Assembly: GCA_028583605.1 (NCBI GenBank)
Contig: CM053331.1
Location: forward strand, 7,219,890 to 7,283,889
Source: Dastarcus helophoroides
Taxonomy: Eukaryota > Arthropoda > Insecta > Coleoptera > Bothrideridae
Length of the DNA stretch: 64,000 nucleotides
Direction: 5' to 3'
Below are positions 10,435-20,430 of the stretch, piece by piece. Both the position numbers and the translations under genes were made by a program. The stretch's first letter is position 1; every line of letters begins with the position of its first letter. The notes under the pieces were generated by a model, which searched no databases, was not told the origin of the DNA, and worked only from the letters and a program-made list of their open reading frames with translations.

Positions 10435-13130
10435 TCAATTTAAAAAGACATTTTTTTTTAGAAATTTCGAGTTTAATTGAAATTTCGACTTTTTTCTCGA
10501 AATTCCGTGATTAAAGTTGAAATTTCGATATTATCTCGAAATTTCAACTTTTTTTTCCAAAATACCACTTTTTACTCGAAATTTCGCCTTTGCTCTCGAG
10601 TTTTTTTCTAGAAATTCCGAGATTAAAATCGAAATTTCGACTTTAATCTCAAAATTTTGATCATAAGTATATACGAAACTTAGGTTAGCATACAATATTG
10701 ACAAATGGCAGTAGCGTGTATTCAGTTATTTCAAATTTAAATAGCCAAAATTTCGGCTTTTTTCTAGAAATTTCTAGGTTTAAGTCGAAATTTGAGATTA
10801 AGGGCGAAAATTTGAATTTAAATCTTGGAATTTTGAATAAAAAGGTGACATTTCGAAATAAAAGTCGAAATTTCGAGCAAAAACTCGAAAATTCGACTTT
10901 AAACTCGAAGTTTCTAATATATATTTTTTTAAAGTGATGGCCTTTCTACGCATAATTTTTTTTATTGCTTCCGCATTTAAACCTGTATTTTTTATTTATT
11001 TTTTCCTGCAAAATTTAAGTAAACTCAAAATGTACGTTTTTTAAACCGATAATTACGTTTGAATATTAACATTTTCAAGAAAAGTAGACATTTTGAGACT
11101 GCCTACGTTTAAAAGTTAAACTCAAAATTTTAAAAATTGCCACTTAAATCTCAAATGTTTATGAAAAATGCTCGATAAAAATTCAAGATTAAATGCTGAA
11201 TCCGAAGAAATTGCCCAAATTTGGGGAAAAAACTAACATTTATAAACATGAAATTCGGTTTAATGGAAAATTTTGGAATTGTGAAAAATAAACGAATTTT
11301 AGAAATGTCAAAATTTTCAGAATAGCCAAAATTTTAAAAAAGAATTTACAATTTTAAGGAACTTCGAAAATTTAAAAGAAGTTTAAATTTTGAAAAATGT
11401 TGCAATTTTTATAAAAAATTCAGGTTTTTCAAAAATTGTCGAAATTTCGATAAAACTCTTTTTAAAAATTTGGGCAAAATTTTGTAAAAATGCTAAAGTT
11501 TGTAAAAACGCGAAAGTTTATAAAAGTCGAAATAAAAAAAAAGCGAAGTTTTGAGAAAATATTGAATTTTAAAAATTTTTGGAGTGGCACTAACTAAAAA
11601 AAATCAAAATTTCCAATAAAAAGATTTCCAAAAATGTGGAAATTCTAAAAAAAATAGTAAAAAATTGAAAGAAAATTTTGAAAGAGATTTGAAAAAATCC
11701 AATTTTGAAACCAAGGCGAAATTTTTAATTTTATTGGAAGATAAATTGTAATTTTAAGCAAAGTAAAGATTTTAAAAAAGGTCGAAATTTTGGAAAATAG
11801 TGAAAATTTCAAAAAGAACAAAATTTTGAAATAATGTTTCAAAATTGAAAAATATCGAAATGAAAAAAAGTCGAAATTTTAAAGAGAATTAATAAATTTT
11901 ACAAGATGCTTTTTGGGAAAACTTCAATTTTTTAAAAAACGTAATTTATGAAAAACCCCAAATTTTTTAAAAGTGCTTCTAATTTAACTTAAAAAAATCT
12001 AATTCTGAAAAAGTAAAATTCGAAATTTTGAGAAATATCCAATAATTTCAAAAATGGGTGAAATTTTGATAAAATGATGAGATTTGAAAAAATCTGAATT
12101 TTCTCTGTAAAAATCTGAATTTTCAAAAAAGTTGGAATTGGAAAAATAATTGACAATTTAAAAAACATCGAAGTTTTAAAAAAAAAGTTTTGATTAAAAA
12201 GTAAAATGTTTAGAAAATTACAATTTTTGGAATTTTAAAAATTAAGATTTTAAAAATGTCGAATTTTTTGAAAAAGCCATAATTTTGAAAAAGAAATTAA
12301 CATTTTGAAGAAATTAAAAGTCGAAATTTTGAAAAATGTTAAAATTTTCATAAAAATATAAAATTTTTAGAAAAAATTTCCAGATCTTCAAAAACAATTC
12401 GAAATTTTTAAAAAAACTCAAAGTCAGAGTTGATTTTGTAAAAATGCTAAAGTTTTAAATAAACGAAGAAAAAATTTTTGAAATTCAAAATTTTCAAAAG
12501 AATCCAAATTATTTTAAAAAACGAAATGCTCAAAAAAATTACAAACTTTCGAAAAAATAAAAATTTTGAAAAACAGATAAATTTCGAAAAAATATTAAAA
12601 CTCTTAATAGTCGAAATTGTGTTGAAAATAATCGACATTTTTATAAAAAAATGAAATTTTCAATTAAAAGTCAAGATTTCCAAAAAAGTGTACATTTTGA
12701 AAAATTCGAATTTTCTAAGAAAGTTTTTTGGGCTGAAGAGTACACGTTTCAAGTTTAAACTTTTCGAACAAAGCAGACATTTCGAAATTACAGACATACA
12801 TTAGAGAAAAACTTCAACATTTAAAAGCTAAATTCAAAATTCTAAAAACTTCCACTTTAATCTTAAATATTTATAAAAAATGTTCGAATTTTCGATTAAA
12901 ATTTAAGACTAAAGTTCGGATTTGGAAGAAAGTTGAAATTTTGGAAAAAAACTGAAATTTATAAAAATAAAATTTGTTCAAATTTTAGAAAACATTCGAT
13001 ATATCAGGATTTGTTTACTCAAAAATTGACAACTTCTCAAATATTCCAAATGTGGAAATTAGATTCCAAATTTTGATAATTCTGTTTAAGTTTTAATTTG
13101 GAAATTTTTATTTTTAACTTTTTTTTTATC
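10435..13130. repeat. AT-rich array inside the hAT-like element
   Basis: T-rich phrases (TTTCGACTTTTTTCTCGAAA) occupy about 10440-10640. After a transition the polarity becomes A-rich (AAAAGTCGAAATTTTGAAAA) from about 10790 to 13100. The phrases are indistinguishable by eye from the arrays elsewhere in the window. No coding sequence. Confidence 0.75.
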
Positions 13131-13143
13131 TATTTCCTAAATT
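13131..13143. repeat. Left target-site duplication of retrozyme insertion 1
   Basis: TATTTCCTAAATT here is repeated exactly at 13915-13927, bracketing 13144-13914. A 13-bp duplication fits target-primed retrotransposition rather than DNA transposition. Confidence 0.8.
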
Positions 13144-13325
13144 CAAAAAGAATGCAACCTAGACTACAAATTCATGCAGCCCTCCAGGCGTGTATAGTGA
13201 ATCATAGGTAGCTGAACTACCAACAGTTGAAACACTGCCACCTAGCGAAGCGGTTGCTCTCTAGGAGAGTTCCCAGAAGACAAGGATTCTAATGCACAGA
13301 CCAATAGGTTTGAACATTTATTAGA

Positions 13326-13396
13326 TTCGAAGTTTGGAAACCAAATACCGGTTTCGATCTTGTTAGATCTCGTCAGTTTGGTATATCCAACTCGAA
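13326..13396 (-). ncRNA. Type I hammerhead ribozyme, family beta, unit A
   Basis: On the minus strand: CUGACGA (core CUGANGA), stem II GAUC/GAUC with loop UAACAA, GAAAC, palindromic helix III ACCGGU, and cleavage triplet GUA (13348-13346). Stem I pairs ACCAAA with UUUGGU, has an internal loop AUAU/UU, then pairs UUGG with CCAA and extends through UUCGA/UCGAA. Internal loops in stem I are where type I hammerheads make their activating tertiary contacts. All invariant residues are present. Confidence 0.85.
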
Positions 13397-13699
13397 TGCT
13401 AACAAATGTTCCAACAAATAAGTACTAAAACATTCACAGGCGTCAAGCGAGTGACTTTTAGTACTACCGCCTATTGGTCCATAGAGAAACTATGGCCATC
13501 GCCAACAGTGTCGTATGCAAGAAGAATGCAACCTAGACTACAAATTCATGCAGTTCTCCAGGCGTGTATAGTGAATCATAGGTAGTTGAACTACCAAAAG
13601 TTGAAACACTGCCACCTAGCGAAGCGGTTGCTTTCTAGGAGAGTTCCCAGAAGACAAGGATTCTACTGCACAGACCAATAGGTTTGAACATTTATTAGA

Positions 13700-13770
13700 T
13701 TCGAAGTTTGGAAACCAAATACCGGTTTCGATCCTGTTAGATCTCGTCAGTTTGGGATATCCAACTCGAA
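13700..13770 (-). ncRNA. Type I hammerhead ribozyme, family beta, unit B
   Basis: Same motif as unit A, exactly 374 bp further. The stem II loop is UAACAG, and one change in stem I (CCCAAA for ACCAAA) leaves a G-U or mismatch at the outer end. Core CUGACGA, GAAAC, ACCGGU and GUA are intact. Cleavage here and in unit A would release a 374-nt RNA. Confidence 0.8.
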
Positions 13771-13806
13771 TGCTAACAAATGTTCCGACAAGTACATTTG
13801 TTAGCA

Positions 13807-13877
13807 TTCGAGTTGGATATACCAAACTGACGAGATCTAACAAGATCGAAACCAGTATTTGGTTTCCAAACTTCGAA
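13807..13877 (+). ncRNA. Hammerhead motif, family beta, inverted copy
   Basis: Plus-strand counterpart of units A and B within the inverted tail of the insertion. Core CUGACGA, GAUC/GAUC stem and GAAAC are intact. Helix III reads ACCAGU rather than the palindrome ACCGGU, so it is slightly weakened; the triplet is GUA. Confidence 0.75.
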
Positions 13878-13927
13878 TCTAATAAATGTTCAAACCTATT
13901 GGTCTGTGCATTAGTATTTCCTAAATT

Positions 13928-14425
13928 GGTTATCTTTTTTATGAAAATTTCGACCTTTTAATAGAGGTTTTAAATTAACATACGAAATTAACAAAATTGA
14001 AAGTTCGAAAAAAGAAAATTTATGTAAAGAAAGTTGTCTTAAAGGAACTGAAAACTTGAAGTTTAAACAAGAAATCTTGATAAAATAAGAATTTTCTGTT
14101 TGACCCAAAATATAAAATAACAAATATTAAATAAATAATTGTGAAGATTTAGTTTATATGTTCTTGAATTTTCAAATTAATACTCGAAAAACGTCTCGAA
14201 AAATTCTCATTTTTCCTTAAAAAATTGAGCTTTTTTTATAGATTGGCAAATAAAAATATGCAAACTATGAATTTTTAGATAACTGTATTGTTTGTACATC
14301 TGCGGCATATAAATTAGGCATCAATTTATTAAATATACACTGTTGCCATCAAGCAACTGATTACAAAATTGTGTGGTCGTTTGTACCACCAATATTTATT
14401 CTATGCAACAGATTCTATCGCGATG
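13928..14425. repeat. AT-rich remainder of the hAT-like interior
   Basis: After the retrozyme insertion the AT-rich, partly array-like sequence resumes up to the subterminal repeats of the hAT-like right end. No gene seen. Confidence 0.6.
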
Positions 14426-14533
14426 CGATACATCGATTTCCCAAACATCGTTTAAGAACTGAACGATGTATCGTTATTTCTTATACTTTACCATCGATGT
14501 TTTCAAGAGATCGAACTATCGTTTGCACCCCTA

Positions 14534-14770
14534 TCTCTAAGCTGCGTTATCGGTGATTATTGTCTTGCCAAAGGGAAATTTTTATGTTTTGTTTGTTGCA
14601 GGCGAAACAGCTTACATTAGTGCTCCACTGCTAATGTACTGTCCCGACGGAGGGATTGGGGGGCCATGGGCAGGGGGTTTAGTCGGTACCCACAGACTGG
14701 AAGTCTGACACTATCTGGGTTTTCTTCCCAGATGTCCTTAAAGGATTTCCTCTGCTCAACAAAAACAAAA
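14534..14770 (+). mobile_element. 3' end of the interrupted jockey-type LINE
   Basis: Sequence right of the hAT-like element starts with the second copy of the 8-bp target site. It continues as the LINE 3' region: non-array, GC-richer, with GGGGGCCATGGGCAGGGGG and a tail ending in CTCAACAAAAACAAAAG. It is assigned to the LINE because the duplicated target site places it directly after 10255 before the insertion. Confidence 0.6.
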
Positions 14771-14998
14771 GTAGTCGAGGACGGTATAGCTTAGTTGGTT
14801 AGGCTGCCTTTTTTTGCTTGACTCGCTTGAGAGGTCATGGATTCAAACCCCATTGCTGATAACGCATTTTTGAAGTTCAAATTTCCTTGGAGCGTAAAGC
14901 GATATCTCATAGGAGGTAATCTTATCGCTTCGCTAATTACCAATGTTACTATCAGAGCGTGATGGTGACGGGAAACCCTAAAGAAGTTATTACTTAAA
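14771..14998 (+). mobile_element. tRNA-derived SINE
   Basis: A pol III box A, TAGCTTAGTTGG (14787-14798), matches the consensus, and a box B, GGATTCAAACC (14839-14849), lies about 50 bp downstream, the tRNA spacing. A T-run between the boxes and the lack of acceptor-stem pairing argue against a working tRNA gene. The body (GGAGCGTAAAGCGATATC..GTGATGGTGACGGGAAACCC) is non-array sequence ending near 14998, where A-rich array begins. It lies directly at the LINE 3' end. Confidence 0.65.
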
Positions 14999-14999
14999 A

Positions 15000-15465
15000 A
15001 ATCTTGAAATTTGGAGCTTGAAGTTAAAATCTTTGAGGTTAAAATCTTGAAGTTGAAAAAGATTGTAGATATCGAAATAACTGCCAAATTTCTACAAAAA
15101 TGTTTCTTAAATATCGAAGGTCGAACCCTTGAAATTTCAAGAAAAAACTTCAAAAATGTCTAAAAGTAAAATCTTCATCTAACGTAGTCATTTCTAAATT
15201 AAAGCAAACATTCAGAGTTTAGAATCAAAATCTATAGATAAAAGCAGAAAACATGTTGGAACCTCAAAAACTATTTGTTTTAATTTTGGTTTTTTTACCA
15301 AAGCTAAAATGTCAAAATTGAAGCAAAAAAAGTCGAATTTAAAATTAAAATTTTATTCAAAATTTTAAGTTTAAGTCAGCATTTTAAAGTTGAACTTGAA
15401 ATCTCGAGAATTAAAAAAAAAATTGAAATGAAAGTTTTAAATTACCAAGTAAAATTACTACGCTT
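15000..15465. repeat. A-rich array
   Basis: Short-phrase repeat (TTGAAGTTAAAATCTTGAAG; AAAGTCGAATTTAAAATT) following the SINE. No coding content. Confidence 0.6.
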
Positions 15466-16602
15466 TACAGTTTAAGTTTGCCAGCCATGAAACCGTGTTG
15501 AGGGGATGCAATTAAACGTTTAACTTTCGAATAAACGTTAAGTTGGTCCCTTGGGATAGCGAGGGAATTAATTTGAAGTTGGAATAGAAAAAGCGAATAC
15601 AACATTCTCATGAATTTCGAGAAAATACCTACTACTTACGTTTAAAAGTTGCCGATTTGATTTCAATTAATATACGCCGCGCCGCCGCCGCGTCCACGCT
15701 TCTCTATGCCCTTTTAGATTGTACTGAAAATGAAACTGGAAGATTTAATTAGAAGCTTTACCTATGTAATTAGTTACGTGACGTCGCAAATCTTAATGAA
15801 CCCTTTCACTCGAGCAAAGGAGTCCCGTTTGGTACCCCAATTAAATTACATCAGAGCTAAAACATTATCGATTTAAATTGATAAATAGTTATGTGACGGC
15901 ATTCAGCAATACATTACGACGTGTGACAACTTTTTAAAAAACTAACTACTTATTTCGGATTTTACTTCAGAAATTAATTGGTCTGAAATGTTGACAGGTT
16001 TTCCTTAAACTGGATCCTAAACTTGTAGTTATTTCAAACATTACGCAATTAAGTATAACTAGTACATTATTAAAGATTTTTTTTTTAATTTTTGAATTTA
16101 AACAATTTATTTTGATTTCAGAGAAAATATCGAACATTCGAATTTTGCTCGAAGTTTCAAAAAAATATCTAATTTTTCTCGTTAAATATGTTTAGTCAAT
16201 TTTTAAGAGTAACTTTATGTTGAAATAACAGTTTCAAGGGGCTACTAAATGGTGGTTAAAACATAAATCAGTAATGAGTTAATCACAAAATAATTGGTCA
16301 TTATTAAATATCTGCCTTAATTAAAGCCAAATCAGCATAAATATGAATAATGAGAGTGCAACAAATTCGCTACATTGTGTCCAATTAACGACTGCTACTC
16401 TCTTGACGAAGTCAGAAGCGAAATATCAAGGAAAATTTATATCATTTCTGATCGTTATGTAACTGAAGTGCCAAGTTTCCTTAAAAAGAAATTCTGCGAT
16501 TACCCATTCTTTTACAACACAGAAATTCCGTATCTTATAAAAATACATAAAATTTTGATATTTTCACATCAGAAATAATAAAAATAATAATATAAAATAA
16601 TA
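15466..16602. other. Unique intergenic sequence
   Basis: Mixed composition, with a small GC-rich patch (CGCCGCGCCGCCGCCGCGTCC near 15677) and GTGACGTCGCAAATC near 15780. No open frame with a recognisable domain, no RNA gene seen. It could be host regulatory sequence, but nothing in it proves that. Confidence 0.4.
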
Positions 16603-16606
16603 ATAT

Positions 16607-16955
16607 TGTTACGGGCTTATCAGTTCGATTGATTACACTTATCGAATAAGACCCACTTTATTACTGAACTCAACAATTTACAATTAACTCACTTCTACTA
16701 ACTCACTAATTGCACTGATTCTAACTGACTGACTCGAGGGAAAGCTGACCGCCTTTTTATAGTTTTGGCCGCCGGCTTCCAGAATTTTCGGCAGATAAGG
16801 CTTATCGAATGCCGAAATTTCTGGAATGCTTATCTGGCGTTTATTTCGTTATCGCGGCCGCTTTCCCCTTATCAGAACCTTCTAGAAACTTTTTTTATTT
16901 ACTAAATCTGTAATTCTATTCTAAATCCTATTTCATCTATTTACATTGCGTTACA
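16607..16955 (+). mobile_element. Solo LTR, family A, second copy
   Basis: A 349-bp block TGTTACGGGC..GCGTTACA, homologous end to end with 2603-2956 (shared AAAGCTGACCGCC, CGTTATCGCGGCCGC). It is flanked by ATAT at 16603-16606 and 16956-16959. Two different 4-bp duplications show two independent insertions. Confidence 0.8.
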
Positions 16956-17045
16956 ATATATAATAATAATAAAAACCTTAACCTAGTTGTAATTCTCAGC
17001 AACAATAGCTTCAATTAGTATCAGAAATCAAACATTAACTTAATT

Positions 17046-17341
17046 CAAGAAGAATGCAACCTAGACTACACATTCATGCAGCCCTCCAGGCATGTATAGT
17101 GAATCATAGGTAGCTGAACTACCAACAGTTGAAACACTGCCACCTAGCGAAGCGGTTGCTCTCTAGGAGAGTGCCCAGAAGACAAGGATTCTATAATGCA
17201 CAGACCAATAGGTTTGAACATTTATTAGATTCGAAGTTTGGAAACCAAATATCGGTTTCGATCCTGTTAGATCTCGTCAGTTTGGTATATTCAATTCGAA
17301 TGCTAGCAAATGTTCAAACCTATTGGTCTGTGCATTATAGG
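17046..17341 (-). mobile_element. Retrozyme-like insertion 2 (family beta)
   Basis: A 296-bp insertion bracketed by an exact 12-bp duplication ATTAACTTAATT (17034-17045 and 17342-17353). It starts with the same AAGAATGCAACC as insertion 1 and contains one minus-strand hammerhead. It ends with a 34-bp inverted copy of its own interior (17308-17341 against 17190-17223). Both insertions therefore share the left terminus and the snap-back right terminus ending GTGCATTA. It is shorter than one unit; the part between the hammerhead and the inverted tail is missing. Confidence 0.8.
17230..17300 (-). ncRNA. Type I hammerhead motif, family beta, insertion 2
   Basis: CUGACGA, stem GAUC/GAUC with loop UAACAG, GAAAC and stem I ACCAAA/UUUGGU are intact. 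Helix III is ACCGAU, one change from the palindrome, so the triplet is AUA. That still fits NUH, but helix III is weaker than in units A and B. Outer stem I is UUGA against CCAA, also weakened. Confidence 0.7.
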
Positions 17342-17616
17342 ATTAACTTAATTGTTAATGTGTTTTAAAATTACTATGAATCGCTTTTTGTGATGAAAAT
17401 TTTAGAGCGGATTACTTCTGAATTAAACATTAGTTTTTAGTGAAATTTTAAACATTTATATAACCTTCCATGTTCTTTTGAATGGGGATAAAAACATTTT
17501 ATGAAAGTCGTCAGGAAAAAAGTTGTCATCGGGAGAGTTGCTTCAGTTATTTTTAACTCGTAATAACCTCTCTCGTAAAATGTTAAAGGAGTCTAAGAAT
17601 TAAAGATGTATTAGAG

Positions 17617-20050
17617 CAGGGATAAGCAACCTTTTTTTACAGCGGGCCAATTACAAGGCTAAAAATTTTGCGCGGGCCGCATGTGACAATAATATGAATG
17701 CTGGGGCGCTTGCACCCCCTGGTTCATGCAGCAAACTGAAAATTTGTATGTATTCAATTGGAGGACTTTCCAATCCTTCAGAATTCATCCTATCCTTGAA
17801 ACATTTTTTTGAAATTTCTACCTTTTCCTAAAATTTTGCATATTTTTTTTTACAAAATTTGATCTGTTTTTTTAAAATTTTGCATTTATTCATAAATTTT
17901 ACATTCTTTTATCATTCATGACTGTCAAAATTTAGAATTAAAAAATTCCTTGTTTTTTTCTCAAATTTCATCATTTCTCTAATTTCGACTTTTCCCGAAA
18001 ATTTCGCCTTTTTTTTAATTCTGAAAACTTCAGATTGTTTATTAAAATTTGCCTTTTTTTCGAAATCTAGTCGATCTTTTGACAAAAAGGTATATTTTTA
18101 GAAATTTAAAATTTTTGTGAAAGGACAAACATTTCTTTGAAACTTTCGACCGTTTTTTAATCCAAATTTCTGGTAGTTTCAACTTGTTTGTCAAAATTTC
18201 AATGTGTTATCACAATATTTGACATTTTCTGACGCCTGTTGACGCACGGTAGGGAACCTGTCTTCCCCTGACTCGTCCAGAGAGTCCAGAGGAAATAAAT
18301 ATTCGATTTTTTCTCTTAAAATTTACTCTTTTTCTGAATTTCGAAGTTTTACTAAGATTAAATGCTTTTTCTCAAAATTTAGATCTCTTTTACAAAATTT
18401 TCCTTACAATATCGTCTCTTTTTCGGGGTTTTGACTACTTTTTTTTTACTTTTTTTTAAATTTGACTTTCTTTGGACATTTTTTTGTCCATTTCAAAGTT
18501 TTCTTGAATTTTTCTTAAATTCCAATATTTTTCTGAACTAAAAATTTCGATCTTTTAGATTCTGATTTTTTTAGAAATTCTGACTGGTTTCCTAAAATTT
18601 GCCTTTTTCAGGAAATCTTAATTTTTATCTCAATATCCGATATTTAATATTTCAATAAATTTTTTCTATTTTTTTGGTAAATTCGTCTTTTTTTTCAAAA
18701 TTTCGAATTTTTTTAAAATAGTCTTCTACCTAAAATTCGCCTGTTCCTCAAAATTTGTCTTTTTCGAAATTTCGATTTTGTTTTCTAAATCCTACTTTTT
18801 GGACTTTTTCAAAAATGGTTTAATTTTGAAATTTTGTCATTTTCTTGAATATTTGTCTTTTTCAATAAACTATGACTTTTAGATCAAAAGGTTTTATGGT
18901 TCTGAAAATGTTCACTTTTCTGTTGTAGCGAAAAATATGGGGATTTCGAGAAAAAGATTTCCTGTAAATTGAACATCTTTACTGAGTTTTAAATTTTGAG
19001 ATCAATGTTTTTGAATCTTGCGATTTTTCCTTCACAGAGATTTTTGAAAATTTTGATTTTTTTTTGAATTTTGCACATTTCTCGAGATTTTGAGAAAGGT
19101 TAGGTTTTTATTTTCAATATGATTTATTGAAAATTTCAACTTTTTAAATTTTCCTCTTAAAATTAGACCTTCTTTTGGAAATGTGGAATGTTTCCTAGAA
19201 AGTTCAATATTTTTTTGTAATTTGTATCATAATTTTCAAAAATCCTAAATTTTCTTCGAAGTCTGTTTTTTCTGATTTTTTTAAAATTTTATTTCCAATA
19301 ATTTCAGCTTGTCCAAATTTCATGTTATTCTCTAAATTTTGACTTCTAACACAAAATTCAATTTTATCTGTTTCTGGACATTTTCATTTAAATGGAATTT
19401 TTTCCAAAAATTTAGACTTTTTCGCAAAATTCGTTTATTTTTTTTTTAATTGGATCGAAATTTCAATAGAAATCTAAACAATCTGAGAATAATATTTTTA
19501 GAAAATCTTGAAAAATGATTTCTTGAAAAATTTCAAAAATATTGAAAATTGAAAATAAAATAAAAATTCTGAAACCATTACTTTTAAAAGTCGCATTTTT
19601 TTTTACCTGAATTCGACTTGTTCTGAAAATTACAACTCTTTTTACAAACATTTCTTTTTGGAAATTTCGCCTTTTACATTTCCACTTTTTGAAATTTAAA
19701 AATTTCTTAAAATCTCCAAAAGGTTTTTTCTTAAGATCGGCCTTTTTTTAAAATTTTGACTTTAATTTGAAAATGCAATGTCCCCAATTCTGTAGTTAAA
19801 AATACACATTACTAAGCCATGAGTTTATAAGAATGATTGTTGCCCCCTCCCCTCCTTAAAGAAAATCTTGCCTTCGCGCATGTCCAAGATATTTCATGAA
19901 TCGTGAAAATTTATGTTCTTTTTTTTTAATCGAATTGTTAGGACATTTTCTTTTCCAAAATTTTTACCTAAAACAGTAGAGCTTAGGCGGGCCGCAGAAA
20001 AATGTTAGATTGCCCGCATGTGGCCCGTGGGCCACGTCTTGCCATCCCTG
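17617..20050. mobile_element. Non-autonomous hAT element filled with T-rich array
   Basis: The left end CAGGGATAAGCAACC is followed by ACAGCGGGCCAATTACAAGGC. The right end, reverse complemented, is CAGGGATGGCAAGACGTGG followed by CCCACGGGCC. It is flanked by a perfect 8-bp duplication TATTAGAG (17609-17616 and 20051-20058). GGGCC-rich subterminal sequence is typical of many animal hAT elements. The interior (about 17780-19800) is T-rich array in one polarity (CGACTTTTTTTTAAA, TTGACTTTCTTTGG and variants) with no transposase. Confidence 0.85.
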
Positions 20051-20194
20051 TATTAGAGTAATTTTACTTAATATTATATTGAGCAAGCTAAATCAAAAAA
20101 AAAATTAATTACTAAATAAAGAAGGCAATATGTATGAGCTCGCCACTTTACTTAATAAATCTCAAAGCACTGACTCATAGATAACGCCTAGCCT

Positions 20195-20430
20195 AAACCG
20201 GTGTGTCTAAGAAAATATAGTTTCGCACAGATGTTTCCCGTGCTACGTAGGAGAGCACTGCAAAAGAATTTTTCAAAATTTAGCCTCTAAGGTGGTCAAA
20301 TTGAATATTAAAAACCACTTAAAATATATGCTAAAGATAATACACGCCATTGTATTTGAAGTTGGCTGTAAGCGTGAAGAGTTAACGTCGTTGAGGAATA
20401 TATCCCCACACCAATTTATCTACATTTTTT
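20195..20430 (+). repeat. Dispersed module next to array, copy 1
   Basis: About 230 bp matching the minus strand of 43816-44040. Shared landmarks in the same order are TGTTTCCC..CTACGTAGG.GAGCACT, TTTTTCAAAATTTA, TAAAAACCA.TTAAA, CA.TTGTATTT.AAG and GTCGTTGA.GAAT. In both copies the module is followed by a T-rich array in the same relative orientation, so module plus array appears to be one repeat family. No ORF. Confidence 0.65.

Larger units (their letters stand above)
13144..13914 (-). mobile_element. Retrozyme-like insertion 1 (374-bp unit, hammerheads)
   Basis: One full unit (13149-13522) and a partial second unit (13523-about 13790) are tandem with an exact 374-bp offset, for instance CCAAATACCGG at 13341 and 13715. 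An inverted partial copy (about 13793-13914) follows. Each part contains a hammerhead motif: minus strand in the tandem units, plus strand in the inverted part. The insertion is bracketed by a perfect 13-bp target duplication. Tandem units of a few hundred bp, each with a type I hammerhead and no ORF, define animal retrozymes, whose transcripts self-cleave into unit-length RNAs that circularise and are retrotransposed in trans. Here a minus-strand transcript would yield 374-nt RNAs. It sits inside the hAT-like element, so it inserted later. Confidence 0.8.
10256..14533. mobile_element. Non-autonomous hAT-like element (4.28 kb) inside the LINE
   Basis: The left end TAGGGATGCAACATCGTTC and the right end, read in reverse complement, TAGGGGTGCAAACGATAGTT, form imperfect terminal inverted repeats. 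They are flanked by an 8-bp duplication with one mismatch: TCTCTAGG (10248-10255) and TCTCTAAG (14534-14541). Eight-bp duplications and CAGGG/TAGGG..GCAA ends are hAT hallmarks. Subterminal ATCGATGTTTT-type repeats lie inside both ends (10300-10375, 14425-14515). There is no transposase; the interior is AT-rich array plus a retrozyme insertion. LINE sequence on both sides confirms the insertion. Confidence 0.8.

Noticed and set aside
14781..14853. A functional tRNA gene
   Set aside because: Boxes A and B are good, but there is an internal T-run that would stop pol III and no acceptor stem pairing; it is a SINE head.
16375..16578. 67-codon open stretch upstream of the solo LTR
   Set aside because: No motif and no homology visible; length is within chance for this composition.
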